DNA of 64,000 nt from Fragilaria crotonensis (GCA_022925895.1 JAKSYS010000007.1:62001-126000); one strand, 5' to 3'; shown: positions 1 through 11,028, counted from the first letter of the stretch. Program-made: numbers and translations. The notes: generated by a model not told the origin, from the sequence alone.

Positions 1-1164
1 AGTCTCCAGCATGCCTCCTGGTGTTGGCTGTAAAAATAGATGTGTTGAAATCATTTAGTAATTAAGATTGATTTTGGCCTTGACTCAAAACTCAATGAAA
101 TAATGTCACCTTTGCAATCAAAATAGAGTCAGACAATGCGTCCTTCGTTGAGTCAAACCTTGTGAAGCAAGTGACAGATTGTACCGGATGCTACACAGTA
201 CGAAGTACACAACATATGCAGTCTACACAAATTCAATCAGTTGTTGATTCAATCACACTTGTTGGCATCGGCCACTTTGATTGAGAATAAAAACAAAGGT
301 GCAACTGCCTTGCATGCAGTTCATGAAACAGAAGGATTGTAACAGGGGTATGGAGGTGTCAGGGGTTTTAAACAGGCTCTTTTAAACCTTGAAAGTTTTT
401 CGAAGTAGACAATTTGTATTATTGAATTCAAGATTAGGGTTAAGGTTTACTGGCTATGGAATTGAAGGCGGATGCACATAACTCTTCGGCGTTTTTTGTC
501 ATGTGCCAGTATTTCCACAACACCATTCTGCCATCATGGGACAGGGAATCGCGAATCGCGAGGTCGTTCAATTCTCACGACCAAGAAGTCCATGTCTCAA
601 ATGTCGTCGGCTTATATGAATGTGCGACGCACGTATTACGAGTACTCCGTGGAGACATCTAAAAACTCAAATGTGGTTGGGGAGGATGTCGCAGGTACTG
701 AATTTTGCGTATAAGAATTGCGATCCCAGGTGAACAAGTTGTCCATGTGTTCGGCGATGGGGTCTCTTAGCTTGACATTGGCGTTCTCATGATCCCGATA
801 TGCGACATGCGTACGTACGGGCTAAGCAGTCATACTTTTTTTGAAGTCATCGTTCATGCGAAAGGAGGATAAATGTTGCCTTTCCGAGCTGTTGTAAAGG
901 AACTGAAACGCTGCTCCTCGTACTCGTATGAATGAACAAGGATGGTCGATCCTTAGAAAACATCTGCGGAAAAATCGGACACACTCGGCGTCACCTTCGT
1001 GATTGATGACGTCGTGGAGAGAGCAAGTGTCTAGGCTAAGGCAAACACGTATGCACTCTTATGTACAATAAGTCGTATCTATTAGAATCAGATTGGGCAT
1101 CCTTTACATGTGAACTCGGAGTAATAGATGTTTCATGACCCTCATTATCTGACCAAGAAGAACG
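1..1164. other. Intergenic sequence, no gene seen
   Basis: No convincing coding region. Two short open frames overlap near 456-714 but have no recognisable domain and no codon-quality signal, so they are left out. The stretch is moderately AT-rich and has no clear long repeat. It ends at the palindrome cluster that starts the recombinase element. Confidence 0.5.
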
Positions 1165-1339
1165 GGTATCCTAGGTGATAACAACTGCCCACCACGGTCA
1201 TTCTAGGTGATTTATCACCTAGAATACCGGGATGATCGATCAGAAAATTCTTCCGTGCGTAGGACATTGAGTACAAATGTACCAGGCTTGTTTTCTTCCA
1301 GGGAAGAAAAGGGTATTCTAGGTGTCATTTACCTAGAAT
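1165..1339. repeat. Left palindrome cluster of recombinase element (candidate recombination sites)
   Basis: Three related sites lie within 175 bp. Site L2 is ATTCTAGGT (1200-1208), 8-bp spacer GATTTATC (1209-1216), ACCTAGAAT (1217-1225). Site L3 is ATTCTAGGT (1315-1323), 7-bp spacer, ACCTAGAAT (1331-1339). A half site, GGTATCCTAGGTGATAA (1165-1181), is an inverted copy of 1213-1229 with one mismatch. L2 with its flanks (ACCACGGT before, ACCGG after, 1191-1230) matches the right-hand site at 5114-5152 in the same orientation. The arm-spacer-arm layout resembles the core sites of tyrosine recombinases such as Cre and Flp. That function is inferred from position and shape. Confidence 0.7.
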
Positions 1340-1464
1340 TGATACAACACTTTTTTTCATACATTATTCCAGTCTCGCAGACATCGATTTTTAACGTGTC
1401 TGCGTAACTTCCTATTGAATCACGAATACCATGACGCAGAGGATCAGCATTCTCGATTACTCCT

Positions 1465-1471
1465 TATAAAG
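1465..1471 (+). promoter_or_regulatory. TATA-like box of recombinase gene
   Basis: TATAAAG lies 39 bp upstream of the ATG at 1510. This is a plausible core promoter, but it rests on a short motif and position only. Confidence 0.35.
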
Positions 1472-1509
1472 CAGAATAAGAAAAGCACATCAAGCCCTTC
1501 TTTGCAATA

Positions 1510-4239
1510 ATGGAGACATCCACTCTTTTGGCTGCCTCACCGTGTGCACTAGGTAACAGGTGCCGCATGCAGAGAGATCAAAATGGGATGTTGCCTCTTG
1601 TCACAACAAATCAGGCGTGTGTTTGTTGCAAGAAGGTATTACATCCGATCTGCGGTCATGTTCATGAGCAGACAAGTTTTCTCACCTGTTCGTTGTGCTA
1701 CGAACAATTTGGCAGGACATTTGAGAGTCCTGCATTGGCAGCAGCATTTATTGAGGAGATTCAAGCAACAACTGAACTACTATTGGCCGGCAAAACAGGA
1801 AACTACGGAACAGCAGATTATACTCCTCCTAGCAATGCAGCCGATGACGAGATGTATACCGGTGCAGATGAAGTAGTTAATCAAGTGTTGACGACCAATC
1901 ACAGCTTAGCACGAGCACGGATGGTTCAAGATGTTTACGAAGCCATGACTCCAGCAAAGTGTCGGAAGGAGAATCGTTCCTTGTCAACAAGGGCAAAGAA
2001 TCAGAGCGAGGCATGTCGGTTAGTTGTTTGGTTGTTTGGTGTCAAGAATAATGAAAGTGCAGATACAAAAGTTAGGTTGAAGGCTTTGATTGACAAGTGT
2101 TTGCTCATGGCTATCGAAATAGAAATCAAGAAAATTGTCGGCCTGCCAACAGAGAGCAGGACGACTACAGCTATTCGTGTGGCTACGAAGGCTTGGCTAG
2201 AAGACGAACAAAATCCAGCTCCATTTACATTTGCTGGTTTCTTGTATGATGACTATTCAAACTATCTCCGAGTTCAACTCAAGAAAGATGGTGTCCCTTT
2301 GAAAGGAAAATGTTACAAAAACAAGCGATCAAGTCTCAATAACCTTTTCAAAAGGTACAAGTATCAAGCATCTCCCGAGTTTGAGGAAAAAGTAAATGAT
2401 TACATGGATGGCGTTGTTCGCATTGTAGCTGCTGCGGCCCAAAGTGGAATTGGTTCAATTGTCGTGTCTGGAAAAAGAGAATTGTCGTTTGAGGTGTATG
2501 AGAAGTTGATGGTCTGGTTTTTGCAGGAACGATCGCACGAAGGAATATTCTCACGAGCATTTCTATCCCTTACGTGGAACTTGATGTGTCGTGGTGTTAA
2601 CACGTGTGTTTGTCTGAAGCATTTATTATGGAAAAATGATTGCTTTGGTTTGTCGTTCTCACATGTGAAGAATGACCAAGACGGTTCCAGGAACTACCAC
2701 CCGAGGCACATCTATGCTAACCCAGACAGCTACCTTCTGTGCTGTGTAACAGCAATCTTTGAGTACCTACTATGTTATCCCGGGTTATTTAAAGATGAGC
2801 ACAGCATGCTGTTTCCAGGACCAAGTCAGGAAGAGCGATTCAGCGACAACCTCACAAGAGTGCTAGAAAAACACAAGGACGAGCTCCTTGACTTGGGATA
2901 TGTACCAGGTGACCTCGGTGTCCACTCAATAAGAAAAGGTGCTGGGACATATGCATCGAGTGGCACTACAGCTGCTCCTAGCTCTGTTGCTGTGAACAAT
3001 CGTGGTGGTTGGACACTTGGTGGTGCTCGCGATGTGTACATGCTGTACGAACGTGCCGGTGATCAGTATGTTGGTCGTATTTTAAGTGGCATGAATGTAT
3101 TGTCACCAAAGTTTGGTGCAAGTTGCCCTGACTTTATTTATCATCGAGATCTCTTGGAAGGGTTGTCTGCTGACGAAGAGGCTTCAGAGACTGAACGACA
3201 ACAAGATTTGCTAGAGAGGCAGGTTTCGGAATCATTGATGTCATGTTTTGGGGACTTAGAGAAATTTATCTCAATAAGGCGAACTCTTCGATTTGGACTT
3301 GCATCGGTGTTGCATCACTTTGATGAAGGAAAGCGTTATCACGGTGCAGATAATGCTGATCCAACAAATGCAACCAGTGCACACCCTTTGTCACCTGTCT
3401 GTCTTTCTCCGGTGTATCGAAGCAGGAAGATTGGTGCACTGAAGGCTCGTGTGAGAGTTGTTTATCCATGGGAGACCGATGACGTGTCAAAAAAGTGTGT
3501 GATGAGATTGACGGGTATTCCACCTCACGTGGTACACCTTGCACAGATGAGACAACTTCAAGAGTCGATGGCAACTATGCCTCCAATGATATTAGAAGGA
3601 GTTGAGAAGATGCTTGATGATAGGACTGTCAGTGGGACAATGTCAGAGACACGAATGCGGGCACTTATGCATTCAGTGGTCGATGAAGGTCAAAAGCAAC
3701 TCATGGAAGAGTTTCGACGAACTGGAGGAGCGAGCACGCATGGACCTGTAAACAACACAGACATGGCATCAATTGATGATGAAGCATTTTTTAGGCATCG
3801 AGTTTGGATGCACACGGGCAAATTCCGTCGTGTCCCTCCACTGTGGACATTCCCGAGGTGTAATGTCCATGCTGCATACAAAATTTGGCACACCCAAAAT
3901 ACTGTGACAGAGCAATGTGCGATGTTTTTTCTGAGACCTGTAGATGTCGACTTTCGAACGGATGGTCGCAGGCGATTGGAAGAATTCAGATTTTTGATGT
4001 GGCGGTTTGACGTTGTTGCCAGCGAGCTAGGTTTGTTGCGACAAAGGATGTCAGAGTTGGATTGCAGCACTGCAATCAACGCGTCAATAGAGAAGCTCGG
4101 AGTGCCATTGGAGACCCCAGCAGGTCGATGTCGGCATCTTGAGAAGTTGAAATGGCCAATATTCCTGCAGCTAATGCCTGATAAGCAGCGACCAACGAAG
4201 GAGGCTTTTAAAGCAACGTATCAGAGACTGCGGCCATGA
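1510..4239 (+). CDS. Crypton-like tyrosine recombinase (transposase)
   Basis: An intronless 909-residue protein. The N-terminus has a Cys/His cluster that could bind zinc (C37, C40, C48, H50, C60, C63). The middle is a tyrosine-recombinase catalytic domain: R361 in MCRGVN, K387 in HVKND, H472-x-x-R475 in HSIRKG, W501, and Y510 nine residues after W501. This spacing and order (R, K, HxxR, H/W, Y) is what the family needs for strand cleavage through a 3'-phosphotyrosine, so the enzyme looks catalytically whole. The C-terminal part around residues 760-800 (RVPPLWTFPRCNV) resembles the GCR1-like DNA-binding region of Cryptons; that match is weaker. The reading frame is unbroken, unlike most elements in this window. 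Flanking palindromes at 1191-1230 and 5114-5152 are the likely substrate sites. A domesticated recombinase gene is the main alternative. Confidence 0.85.
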   Translation: METSTLLAASPCALGNRCRMQRDQNGMLPLVTTNQACVCCKKVLHPICGHVHEQTSFLTCSLCYEQFGRTFESPALAAAFIEEIQATTELLLAGKTGNYGTADYTPPSNAADDEMYTGADEVVNQVLTTNHSLARARMVQDVYEAMTPAKCRKENRSLSTRAKNQSEACRLVVWLFGVKNNESADTKVRLKALIDKCLLMAIEIEIKKIVGLPTESRTTTAIRVATKAWLEDEQNPAPFTFAGFLYDDYSNYLRVQLKKDGVPLKGKCYKNKRSSLNNLFKRYKYQASPEFEEKVNDYMDGVVRIVAAAAQSGIGSIVVSGKRELSFEVYEKLMVWFLQERSHEGIFSRAFLSLTWNLMCRGVNTCVCLKHLLWKNDCFGLSFSHVKNDQDGSRNYHPRHIYANPDSYLLCCVTAIFEYLLCYPGLFKDEHSMLFPGPSQEERFSDNLTRVLEKHKDELLDLGYVPGDLGVHSIRKGAGTYASSGTTAAPSSVAVNNRGGWTLGGARDVYMLYERAGDQYVGRILSGMNVLSPKFGASCPDFIYHRDLLEGLSADEEASETERQQDLLERQVSESLMSCFGDLEKFISIRRTLRFGLASVLHHFDEGKRYHGADNADPTNATSAHPLSPVCLSPVYRSRKIGALKARVRVVYPWETDDVSKKCVMRLTGIPPHVVHLAQMRQLQESMATMPPMILEGVEKMLDDRTVSGTMSETRMRALMHSVVDEGQKQLMEEFRRTGGASTHGPVNNTDMASIDDEAFFRHRVWMHTGKFRRVPPLWTFPRCNVHAAYKIWHTQNTVTEQCAMFFLRPVDVDFRTDGRRRLEEFRFLMWRFDVVASELGLLRQRMSELDCSTAINASIEKLGVPLETPAGRCRHLEKLKWPIFLQLMPDKQRPTKEAFKATYQRLRP

Positions 4240-5113
4240 CACTTGCATACTACTGTAGTTGTAGTAGTAGCTACCCTGAGTACGTTGCCATAATTCAAAG
4301 TAGGAGTCATAATCAATACTATGATATCTGACCTCATTCAATTACTAGTCTGCACTGGTCAAGTAATACTCTAAAATCTTTCATGCCATTACAGCCGCCG
4401 CACCGCAATACCCAGGTTTCAACAAAAAATTCAGTTGATGTGTCGACAGCTTGCTGTTTGCAAAAAGGAATACATTCCAGGAGCCATAGACTATGCAGTT
4501 CTGCTTGCATCATGAGGGTACAAACCTCGGGTGTTTCTGCTTGTTCCAATAACCGCTCGCAAAATTAGTAGCTCAAAATAACCGAGTGGATGGATGACAT
4601 GCTGATTGTTTACTGTAGCCCATGCTGACAGTGTTTACTGTAGCCCATGCTGACCGAGGTGACATGAATGTCCATCAGTACTACCAGTATCAACAAGAAA
4701 AGAGGATTCTGTTAACTGTTCCTCCTGACCGCACACTGTTGTTCCACCTATTACCGATACACTTGTAGTGAGCGAACACGAACAAATCTTGATACATGGT
4801 GTCACATGCTACGTACCGTCCTATACGTAAATTGTACGGGGACGCAACCCACATTCACCTTGCCGACCATCGGATGCCAAGGCAAGCGTTTCCCATTTGA
4901 ATGCAAGAAACGATTAATGGAATGCCACTTATCTCGAGGACAACATAACAAAACTGTGTGAGTCCTGATTTTTATCCGAGTCCAGGCGCAATAAACTGAG
5001 AATGCGATGTGCGTTACGTTTGTTCGTAGTCTGGAGTCTGGAGTGCCAGGTACACGCAGGACGCAGTGTGCCATCGACCCATCCGTGACTTGATGGCTGT
5101 ACGTAGTATTTGT
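4240..5113. other. 3' noncoding part of recombinase element
   Basis: No coding region is supported on either strand. The segment includes a short tandem duplication at 4607-4654. The last 30 bp share an ATCCGTGAC block and a TTTGTACCA block with the 55.8 kb remnant, so it belongs to the element rather than to the host. Confidence 0.5.
4607..4654. repeat. Two-copy tandem repeat, 23-bp unit
   Basis: The 23-bp unit beginning TGTTTACTGTAGCCC occurs at 4607-4629 and again at 4632-4654 without change. It lies in the noncoding tail of the recombinase element. No function is evident. Confidence 0.8.
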
Positions 5114-5152
5114 ACCACGGTTTTCTAGGTTGTGAATCACCTAGAAAACCGG
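5114..5152. repeat. Right palindromic site of recombinase element
   Basis: GGTTTTCTAGGT (5119-5130), spacer TGTGAATC (5131-5138), ACCTAGAAAACC (5139-5150): perfect 12-bp inverted arms around 8 bp, the arm and spacer geometry of loxP or FRT. It shares ACCACGGT to the left and ACCGG to the right with the left site at 1191-1230. It could also fold as a hairpin terminator, but the paired occurrence around a recombinase gene favours a recombination site. Confidence 0.7.
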
Positions 5153-5444
5153 TTGTGAAACAGAAGAATTAAAGCCCAACACGATATACTCCGTAATCTA
5201 AAAACCAATACTTGAGTATACAACTGGAACAGAGGCCGCCTTCATCCCTCCGGCGTCAGGACCACTCAACTTAGTCATACCAGGTTCTACATCCACCAGG
5301 ATACCACCATCAGACTTATCGAATTGTAACGCCTTGGGGCTACATATTACAATTTGTCACAATAACCGACATTTGAATCTGCAAAGCCCCTCTGGCCGCC
5401 TCTTCTGCCTTTGCCATCATCAACAACAACAAGTCTTTCCCAGA

Positions 5445-8400
5445 ATGGAAGAAAGACAAGAGCTCGATGCCATGATGTTGGGCGACAGTTATACGAATCA
5501 ATATGGTAATGATCCAAGCATTACCAAAACAACAACATCGTCAAGGGTGAAGAAGGACAAATCTGAGATGACTTTAGATGAAAAGCAGAAGAAGAAAGAG
5601 AAAAAGAAGAAGAAGAAAAACAAGAAAAGCAGCAAGTCGGAATCCAAACAAACATCGTCCACGGGATCCCATTCCTTACAAGACAGCAGCGTTACGAAAA
5701 CAACGGCAGGGAGCACGGTGTTTGTCAATTCGTCGCCAGGGGAAAGTACAGACATTGACCACACCATCTGGCCTTTGGATCAGGAACACCAGTGGGATGC
5801 GACCACCAAGTGTTCCGATGTTGCCTCAATTGGGGGATTCAGTCACAACGAGGCATTGTGGGCAGGATTGAGAGCTGATCAGACTGTTGTTTCTGCGACA
5901 GGGGAATCCGTCGATCCTAGAAAGGTATTTACTAAAATCGATCGTCAGGAACGAAGTAAGCGCCGACCATCCGCCAAACACGAATCCGTCGGATCGCAAT
6001 CTGATGGTAGCCAGCAACAGCTCCTCATGTCACGACCTCCAGTCATTATTAAATCGCAACCCAAGAATCAGCGCAGGGAAAATCGACATGACGCAAGACG
6101 TCGCGCATACCGGTCCTCGGGAATTACGGAGACCATTACATCCAATGTGGGTGAGGTAGAGAACGAACCCGACCCGTTGGTCCAATACCTTGTCTCAATG
6201 GGATTCGATCATGGGGATGCGGAACTAGTTAGTGACAAGTTCGTTCTTCAACGGGATTCTCGGACATCAGTTCAAACGGACACATCCTCCCAACCGAGTG
6301 ACGAAAGTTCTTCCAGCGCGGCGTCGCGGAAGTTTCGGAACCTACATTCGTCGTTGCCAGCACCAGAATATCGTACAACGCAGTCAAGAAGGTCCTTACA
6401 GCACTCGCTGCATTCGGAGGATGGGGACATTGAGAATTGCAACCTTGGTGAACCTATGCAACGCGAACCTGAGAGTGGAGTATGGCAGCACGACTTGGAT
6501 GTGATACCTTCGGCGACCCCGGAGGCCATCCCAGTCATGGAAGACTCCTCGAACAAGTGGCCAATCATTTACGCCGACTCCGGGCCACTATCTTTGATGC
6601 ACGCGATGAAGGATAGAAATCTTCGGCGCTTTATCTTGCTCGGAATTCTAATTTTGGTTGCGGCTGTCACGACTACCACAGTCGTGCTGTTGCGCAGAAA
6701 CAGTGGGGGCGTTGCTGCGTCAACAGAGGCACTTGGACCCACCATTTCCCCATCATCATCACCGACCTTTATCAATGACGATATTCTCAATGAAGCAGCG
6801 AAAATATCTGGATGGGACGCCCTCAATCAAGCGGATTCCCCTCAGATGAAGGCAGTGGGGTGGATGTCTAGTCTTGATGAGACTGACTTGGACGAGTTTG
6901 GCACCGCATTCGTACAGAGATACTGTCTTGTGGTGTTCTATTTCAGCACCGGTGGGCCTAATTGGTTGAATCAGCACTCGTGGCTCGACCCCAAACTACA
7001 CGCGTGCAGCTGGGGTGAAGGCACATCGTGTTTCCCTGATGGCTCGAACCAGCTGATTTTCATTGGCTTGGATGAAACTCGCAATGGCCTATCAGGCTCA
7101 CTGCCGGTTGAGCTTGGATTTCTTTCAGAAACTGTTTTCCTTCGGCTTTCAAAGAACGACATTGGTGGTTCTATTCCTAGTGAGATTGGAAAGCTGAAAC
7201 GTTTATCAACTCTTGATCTGTCCTCGAACATGATAACTGGTTCGATCCCCGACACGATCGGAGATGCTGCAGATCTTGTCCAGCTTGATCTATCATACAA
7301 CCGAATAAATGGAACTATTCCATCGTCATTTTACAATCTTGTACGGCTTCATTTGCTCCGTTTGTCTTTCAATGAGATCACCGGCCCAATTGAGGCGGAT
7401 GTCGGGAATCTCAAGGACATTGCAACTTTCGATGTCCGAAACAACAAATTGTCTGGAACAGTCACCACAGGCTTTGATCAGCTGAAGGCCGCTGACGTTA
7501 TCTGGATGGACTACAACAAATTCTCAGGACCAATTCCTCCGTTGTCGGAAGTGATGGGTACGTGTGCTATGAAAAGCTCTCGTGTTTTGTTATTTCAGCG
7601 CTCGCCTTTCCTGTCCACTAATGTCATTACAATTTTGAGCAGCCAGTCGACTTGAGATGACTTTCAGTCACAATGACTTGACAGGAACAATTCCCGTCGC
7701 AGATGTGTTGCGTCGCCACTTGCAAGATGTTGAAGAGTCTTATCGTTTTCGCATTCAAAAGATTGACTTGTCGTACAACCGATTGTCTGGAACAATCAAT
7801 CCCGTAAGCGGGTATCTTCCGACTTTGCGATATGCAGATTTCTCCGGTAACAACTTCACGGGACAGGTAAGACTCCCTTGCTTTCGCTGTGCACTATTGT
7901 GAATTCCTCATGGCTGACTGCAAAACTCTTCCGATTTCAGTTCCCGGGCGATAATGGCTGGTCTGGAATTGAGTTTCTTGGCATTGCAAATAACAACTTC
8001 ACTGGGACGCTCCCTTCCGGGTGGCCGCGATCTTTAAGTCATCTGGATGTTGCCAACAACTCCTTGACAGGAGGCATTCCCACAGAATTGTGCAATTTTC
8101 CAGGCCTCAAGCTGCTAGGGCTTGGTGGCAATTCAAATTTGACCGCCACTCTACCTACGTGTCTCTTCGAGCTTCCCTTGCTGCAAAACTTAAATCTGGC
8201 CAGCATCAACCTAGAGGGAACTATTCCCACTCAGATTGGCATGCTTACACTGCTTGAGTACCTGGATGTATCAGGGAACTCATTGACAGGGACAATCCCA
8301 AGCGAGACGGGGCTTTGCTCGAATTTGGCAGCGATTGACTTGTCCAGCAACCAGCTTGGGGGTGGGATTCCCAGTGATTTGGGTCAGCTCCATTTCCTCA

Positions 8401-8615
8401 AGTCGTTTAATGTCGGAGAAAATGATTTGGTTGGGTCGTTGCCGCAAGAGTTTGGGGAATTGCAGGGCATCGAGCACATATCATTGCGTGGTAACGATCT
8501 CACCGGGAGTATTCCGGAAGGACTTTGTTTGACTGAGACGAATTGGTCAAGTGTTGACATTGGTTGCGGAATAGAATGTAGATGTTGTGTGACTACTGGG
8601 AAGGACTCGTGTTGA
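5445..8615 (+). CDS. Leucine-rich-repeat membrane protein (receptor-like)
   Basis: Three exons are inferred: 5445-7557, 7643-7866 and 7941-8615, with introns of 85 and 74 nt (GTACGT...GCAG and GTAAGA...TCAG); phases agree and give 1003 residues. The first ATG in frame is 5445; the frame is open upstream but has no earlier ATG. The N-terminal 390 residues are polar, with a Lys-rich tract near residues 45-65, and are probably cytoplasmic. One hydrophobic segment spans about residues 396-416. After a short linker come plant-type repeats (LxxLxLxxNxLxGxIP) from about residue 540 to the C-terminus. There is no kinase domain and no signal peptide. Diatoms carry many such proteins; ligand and function are unknown. 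The gene is convergent with the next one, 136 bp away. Confidence 0.85.
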
Positions 8616-8751
8616 CAGCTGATGTTTAGTCAGGGTATTCTTTAAAGATGCTCTACGACAGTTTTCAAACACACGAAGTACATATGAATTACACGGAGAT
8701 TAATCCACCAAATCTATAGAATGTGAGCTAAAGGGCACCTCTTCGTTGGCC

Positions 8752-9986
8752 TTAACCAAATACATGCGCACGCACAACCTCCACATCATCGGAGAGAACT
8801 TGAACAACTGCTCGATCGGCTGGAACAACAGCAGCCGGGCCACACCCATCCTCGTTTCGCCTTTGAATGTAAAGTACTCCAATGATAATGAGAACAATCA
8901 AGGCAATGGCACCAACGATGCCACCGATGATGCCGACTGGAGGGCCGCTGCCTTTCGAACTAGAATAGGCACCGTCCGAATCTGACAGCATTTTTGCCTC
9001 GGCATAGTGGACGGATGCAATGGAGTCGAACTCACCACTCTGAACTTGTTCCAGGATAGTATTAGTGAGAGTGTCAAACATTGATACCTTCTGATCGTCC
9101 GTGGCATTGCCGGAATAATGAATCACAACGCTCGAAGTGACAACAGTGCAATTGCCATCTTTCGACTGTGTGCAATCTGTAGAGGTTGTGTAAGCGCAAG
9201 CGAATCACTTTTGTCAAAAAGCAGTTTGGATTACGTACTTTCGGAACTCTGGGATGGCTTTCCAAGTTGGACACCAAGTAAATAAACGGTCACATTCGCG
9301 TCTGTCTCGTTTCCTTGAAGTCTGCGGCCACCGCAGCCGACTGTGGCCAATTCCGTGTCTCCCATAAGGACACGTTGCATTTCAGGTACAAGATTTTCGG
9401 TCATGGATGTCACTTCAATATCCAACGTTCCATCAACTGACTCCTCCGCCGGAAAAACATCTTTTTCGAGCTCTTCACAGTCTCCCATCAACTTGATGGA
9501 TGGATCTTCGCACCAAAGAATGAGCTCGTCAGGTGGTGGAGGGGGATTCGAACCATCGGATGCGTTTACGGGAGGCACCGGTGGTTGTTCATCCGGGATT
9601 TCTGGGGCTGTTCCATTGGCACTAGGATCCGAATCTCCATCGCCGACAATAATGATGTCCACCGGGTCCTCGCCTGATAACTTGGCCGCTCCCTTTTTGG
9701 TGCCATTCTTATCACGCTTCTTGCATTTCTTTTCCTTTTTGTCCTTCTTCTCCTTTTTGTCTTTCTTCTCCTTTTCCTTAGCTTCCTCACCTCCCAATGG
9801 ACCAGTGCTATTTCCATCGTCTACTGTCGGTGGCTCCTTGGGGGCAGTATCATCGAAGACATCCCCTGTCCCATTTTGACCGTCTAGAAGGAGAAGTCGA
9901 AGGCCGCGCTTGCCTCCTTTAATAGCAACAGAACTATTGATGTTAAGGAGGAGAGCAAACAGGATAACAAGTTGACGGGCGACCAT
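8752..9986 (-). CDS. Single-pass membrane protein of unknown function
   Basis: Two exons are inferred: 9986-9239 and 9176-8752, joined across a 62-nt intron (GTACGT...ACAG), phase-consistent, 390 residues. The start is the ATG at 9986; the codon four positions earlier is TTG. Residues 1-21 form a signal peptide ending NSSVA. A strongly basic Lys-rich tract near residues 70-95 is followed by Pro- and Asp-rich linkers, potential N-glycosylation sites, and a Cys-containing region conserved in style with secreted domains. A transmembrane helix covers about residues 330-353 (VGIIGGIVGAIALIVLIIIG) with a short 37-residue tail. This is a type I topology. No domain was recognised. A hAT-type MITE sits 270 bp upstream of the start. 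Confidence 0.75.
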
Positions 9987-10254
9987 TGTGGCAATCAATT
10001 AGGTGGAGGTACTGATCAAAGAACGGAGGGGTGGTGCATCACACGCACAAAATGTGAGGATTTTACTGTGGGTTGTCCAAGATGAAAGATTTGTCGTGAC
10101 AGGTTGTAGCTATCTTTTTCGCTCCTCGCCAAATTGGACTTATTTACTATGCGCCGGACAAGGAGGCCTAGCTCGACACCGACCACTCGTTTGAACTCTT
10201 CGCGTGATACAACACGGTTTCCTTCCTTCGCTTATATTTACGGAGCCAGTGCAC

Positions 10255-10574
10255 CAGAGACGGGAATTTCAAACCCAGCCCACCCAAACCCACGGCCCAC
10301 CCAAACCCATTGGGTTAAGGGTGGTTTTGGGTGAGCTCAGGATTTCATGGGTGGGTCTGGGTGGGCCGGCAAATCATAGCAAAAAATGACAGTAGATGTT
10401 TGCTACCGGTAGTAGTAGAACCATGTACTCCAGGACTGGCTACTGGGTTTGGGTGGGTTTGGGTTGGTCTTGGTAGATCGTATGGGTTCTGGGTGGGTTT
10501 GGGCTGGTACTTCCGTGAGCGTAGCTTTACGTGGGTACCCATGGGTTTGATGTTTTCAGAAATTCCCGTCTCTG
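10255..10574. mobile_element. hAT-type MITE, 320 bp, with 8-bp target duplication
   Basis: Perfect 16-bp terminal inverted repeats, CAGAGACGGGAATTTC (10255-10270) and its complement (10559-10574), are flanked by an exact 8-bp direct repeat CAGTGCAC (10247-10254 and 10575-10582). An 8-bp duplication and CAG termini are hallmarks of the hAT superfamily. The interior has no coding capacity and is made of imperfect CCCACCCAAACCC blocks on the left and GGGTTTGGGTGG blocks on the right, so the element can fold back on itself. It lies in the 5' region of the membrane-protein gene at 8752-9986. Confidence 0.85.
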
Positions 10575-11028
10575 CAGTGCACTATCCCACCAAGAGAACC
10601 TGTGTTTGTGTTCCCTGACTGCCTGCCATCTTTGACTCCGGTGCAATGAATGAACAATTTTGTTCCCACACTTTACGAGTGCTTTAGCATTCGACTACTC
10701 CGAGTACACTTTTTCTACTAGGAGCGATCAAGCGATCAATACCTACATACCTACATGCCTACATACCTATGCATACGATGGATATGACATGCATGTCAAC
10801 CAGACTTAGTAATTAATACTCGAGTGCATAATTGCGGCGTCTTGTTAACCAACATTAATGCTTCCTCTCGCGTTGTTCTTGTATCCTTTCACCTGGAAGT
10901 TCATCCCAACAGACGCCATGTTGAAAAATGTCACAGAAAAAACACGCATTTTACCCATGTAAAAAAACCAAACCCTACAAACGTTACCCTCCAACTACGG
11001 ACAAAACACAAACATGTCTTGTGTTTGC
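10575..11028. other. Intergenic sequence with short CTACATAC repeat
   Basis: No coding region is supported. A degenerate 8-bp tandem repeat (CTACATAC-like) occupies about 10741-10775. The rest is ordinary AT-rich 3' flank of the pyruvate dehydrogenase gene. Confidence 0.5.

Larger units (their letters stand above)
1165..5152 (+). mobile_element. Crypton-like DNA transposon, about 4 kb, apparently intact
   Basis: The element is defined by the recombinase gene at 1510-4239 and by matching palindromic sites on both sides, with 3.9 kb between them. No terminal inverted repeats of cut-and-paste type and no clear target-site duplication were found, as expected for a tyrosine-recombinase element that moves through a circle. 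The exact ends are not certain: the crossover should lie inside the 8-bp spacers of the two sites, but the spacers differ (GATTTATC left, TGTGAATC right). A partial second copy of the right end lies at 55785-55855, which supports mobility. Confidence 0.65.

Noticed and set aside
5334-5444. N-terminal extension of the LRR protein by 37 residues
   Set aside because: The upstream frame starts with TTG, not ATG, and its sequence looks like an untranslated leader; the first ATG is 5445.
9343-9879. 178-residue plus-strand frame
   Set aside because: Antisense shadow of the Lys- and Pro-rich part of the membrane protein at 8752-9986.
10255-10574. Telomere or subtelomere repeat
   Set aside because: The CCCAAACCC blocks are irregular, appear in both orientations and sit inside exact inverted repeats with a target duplication, which fits a MITE.
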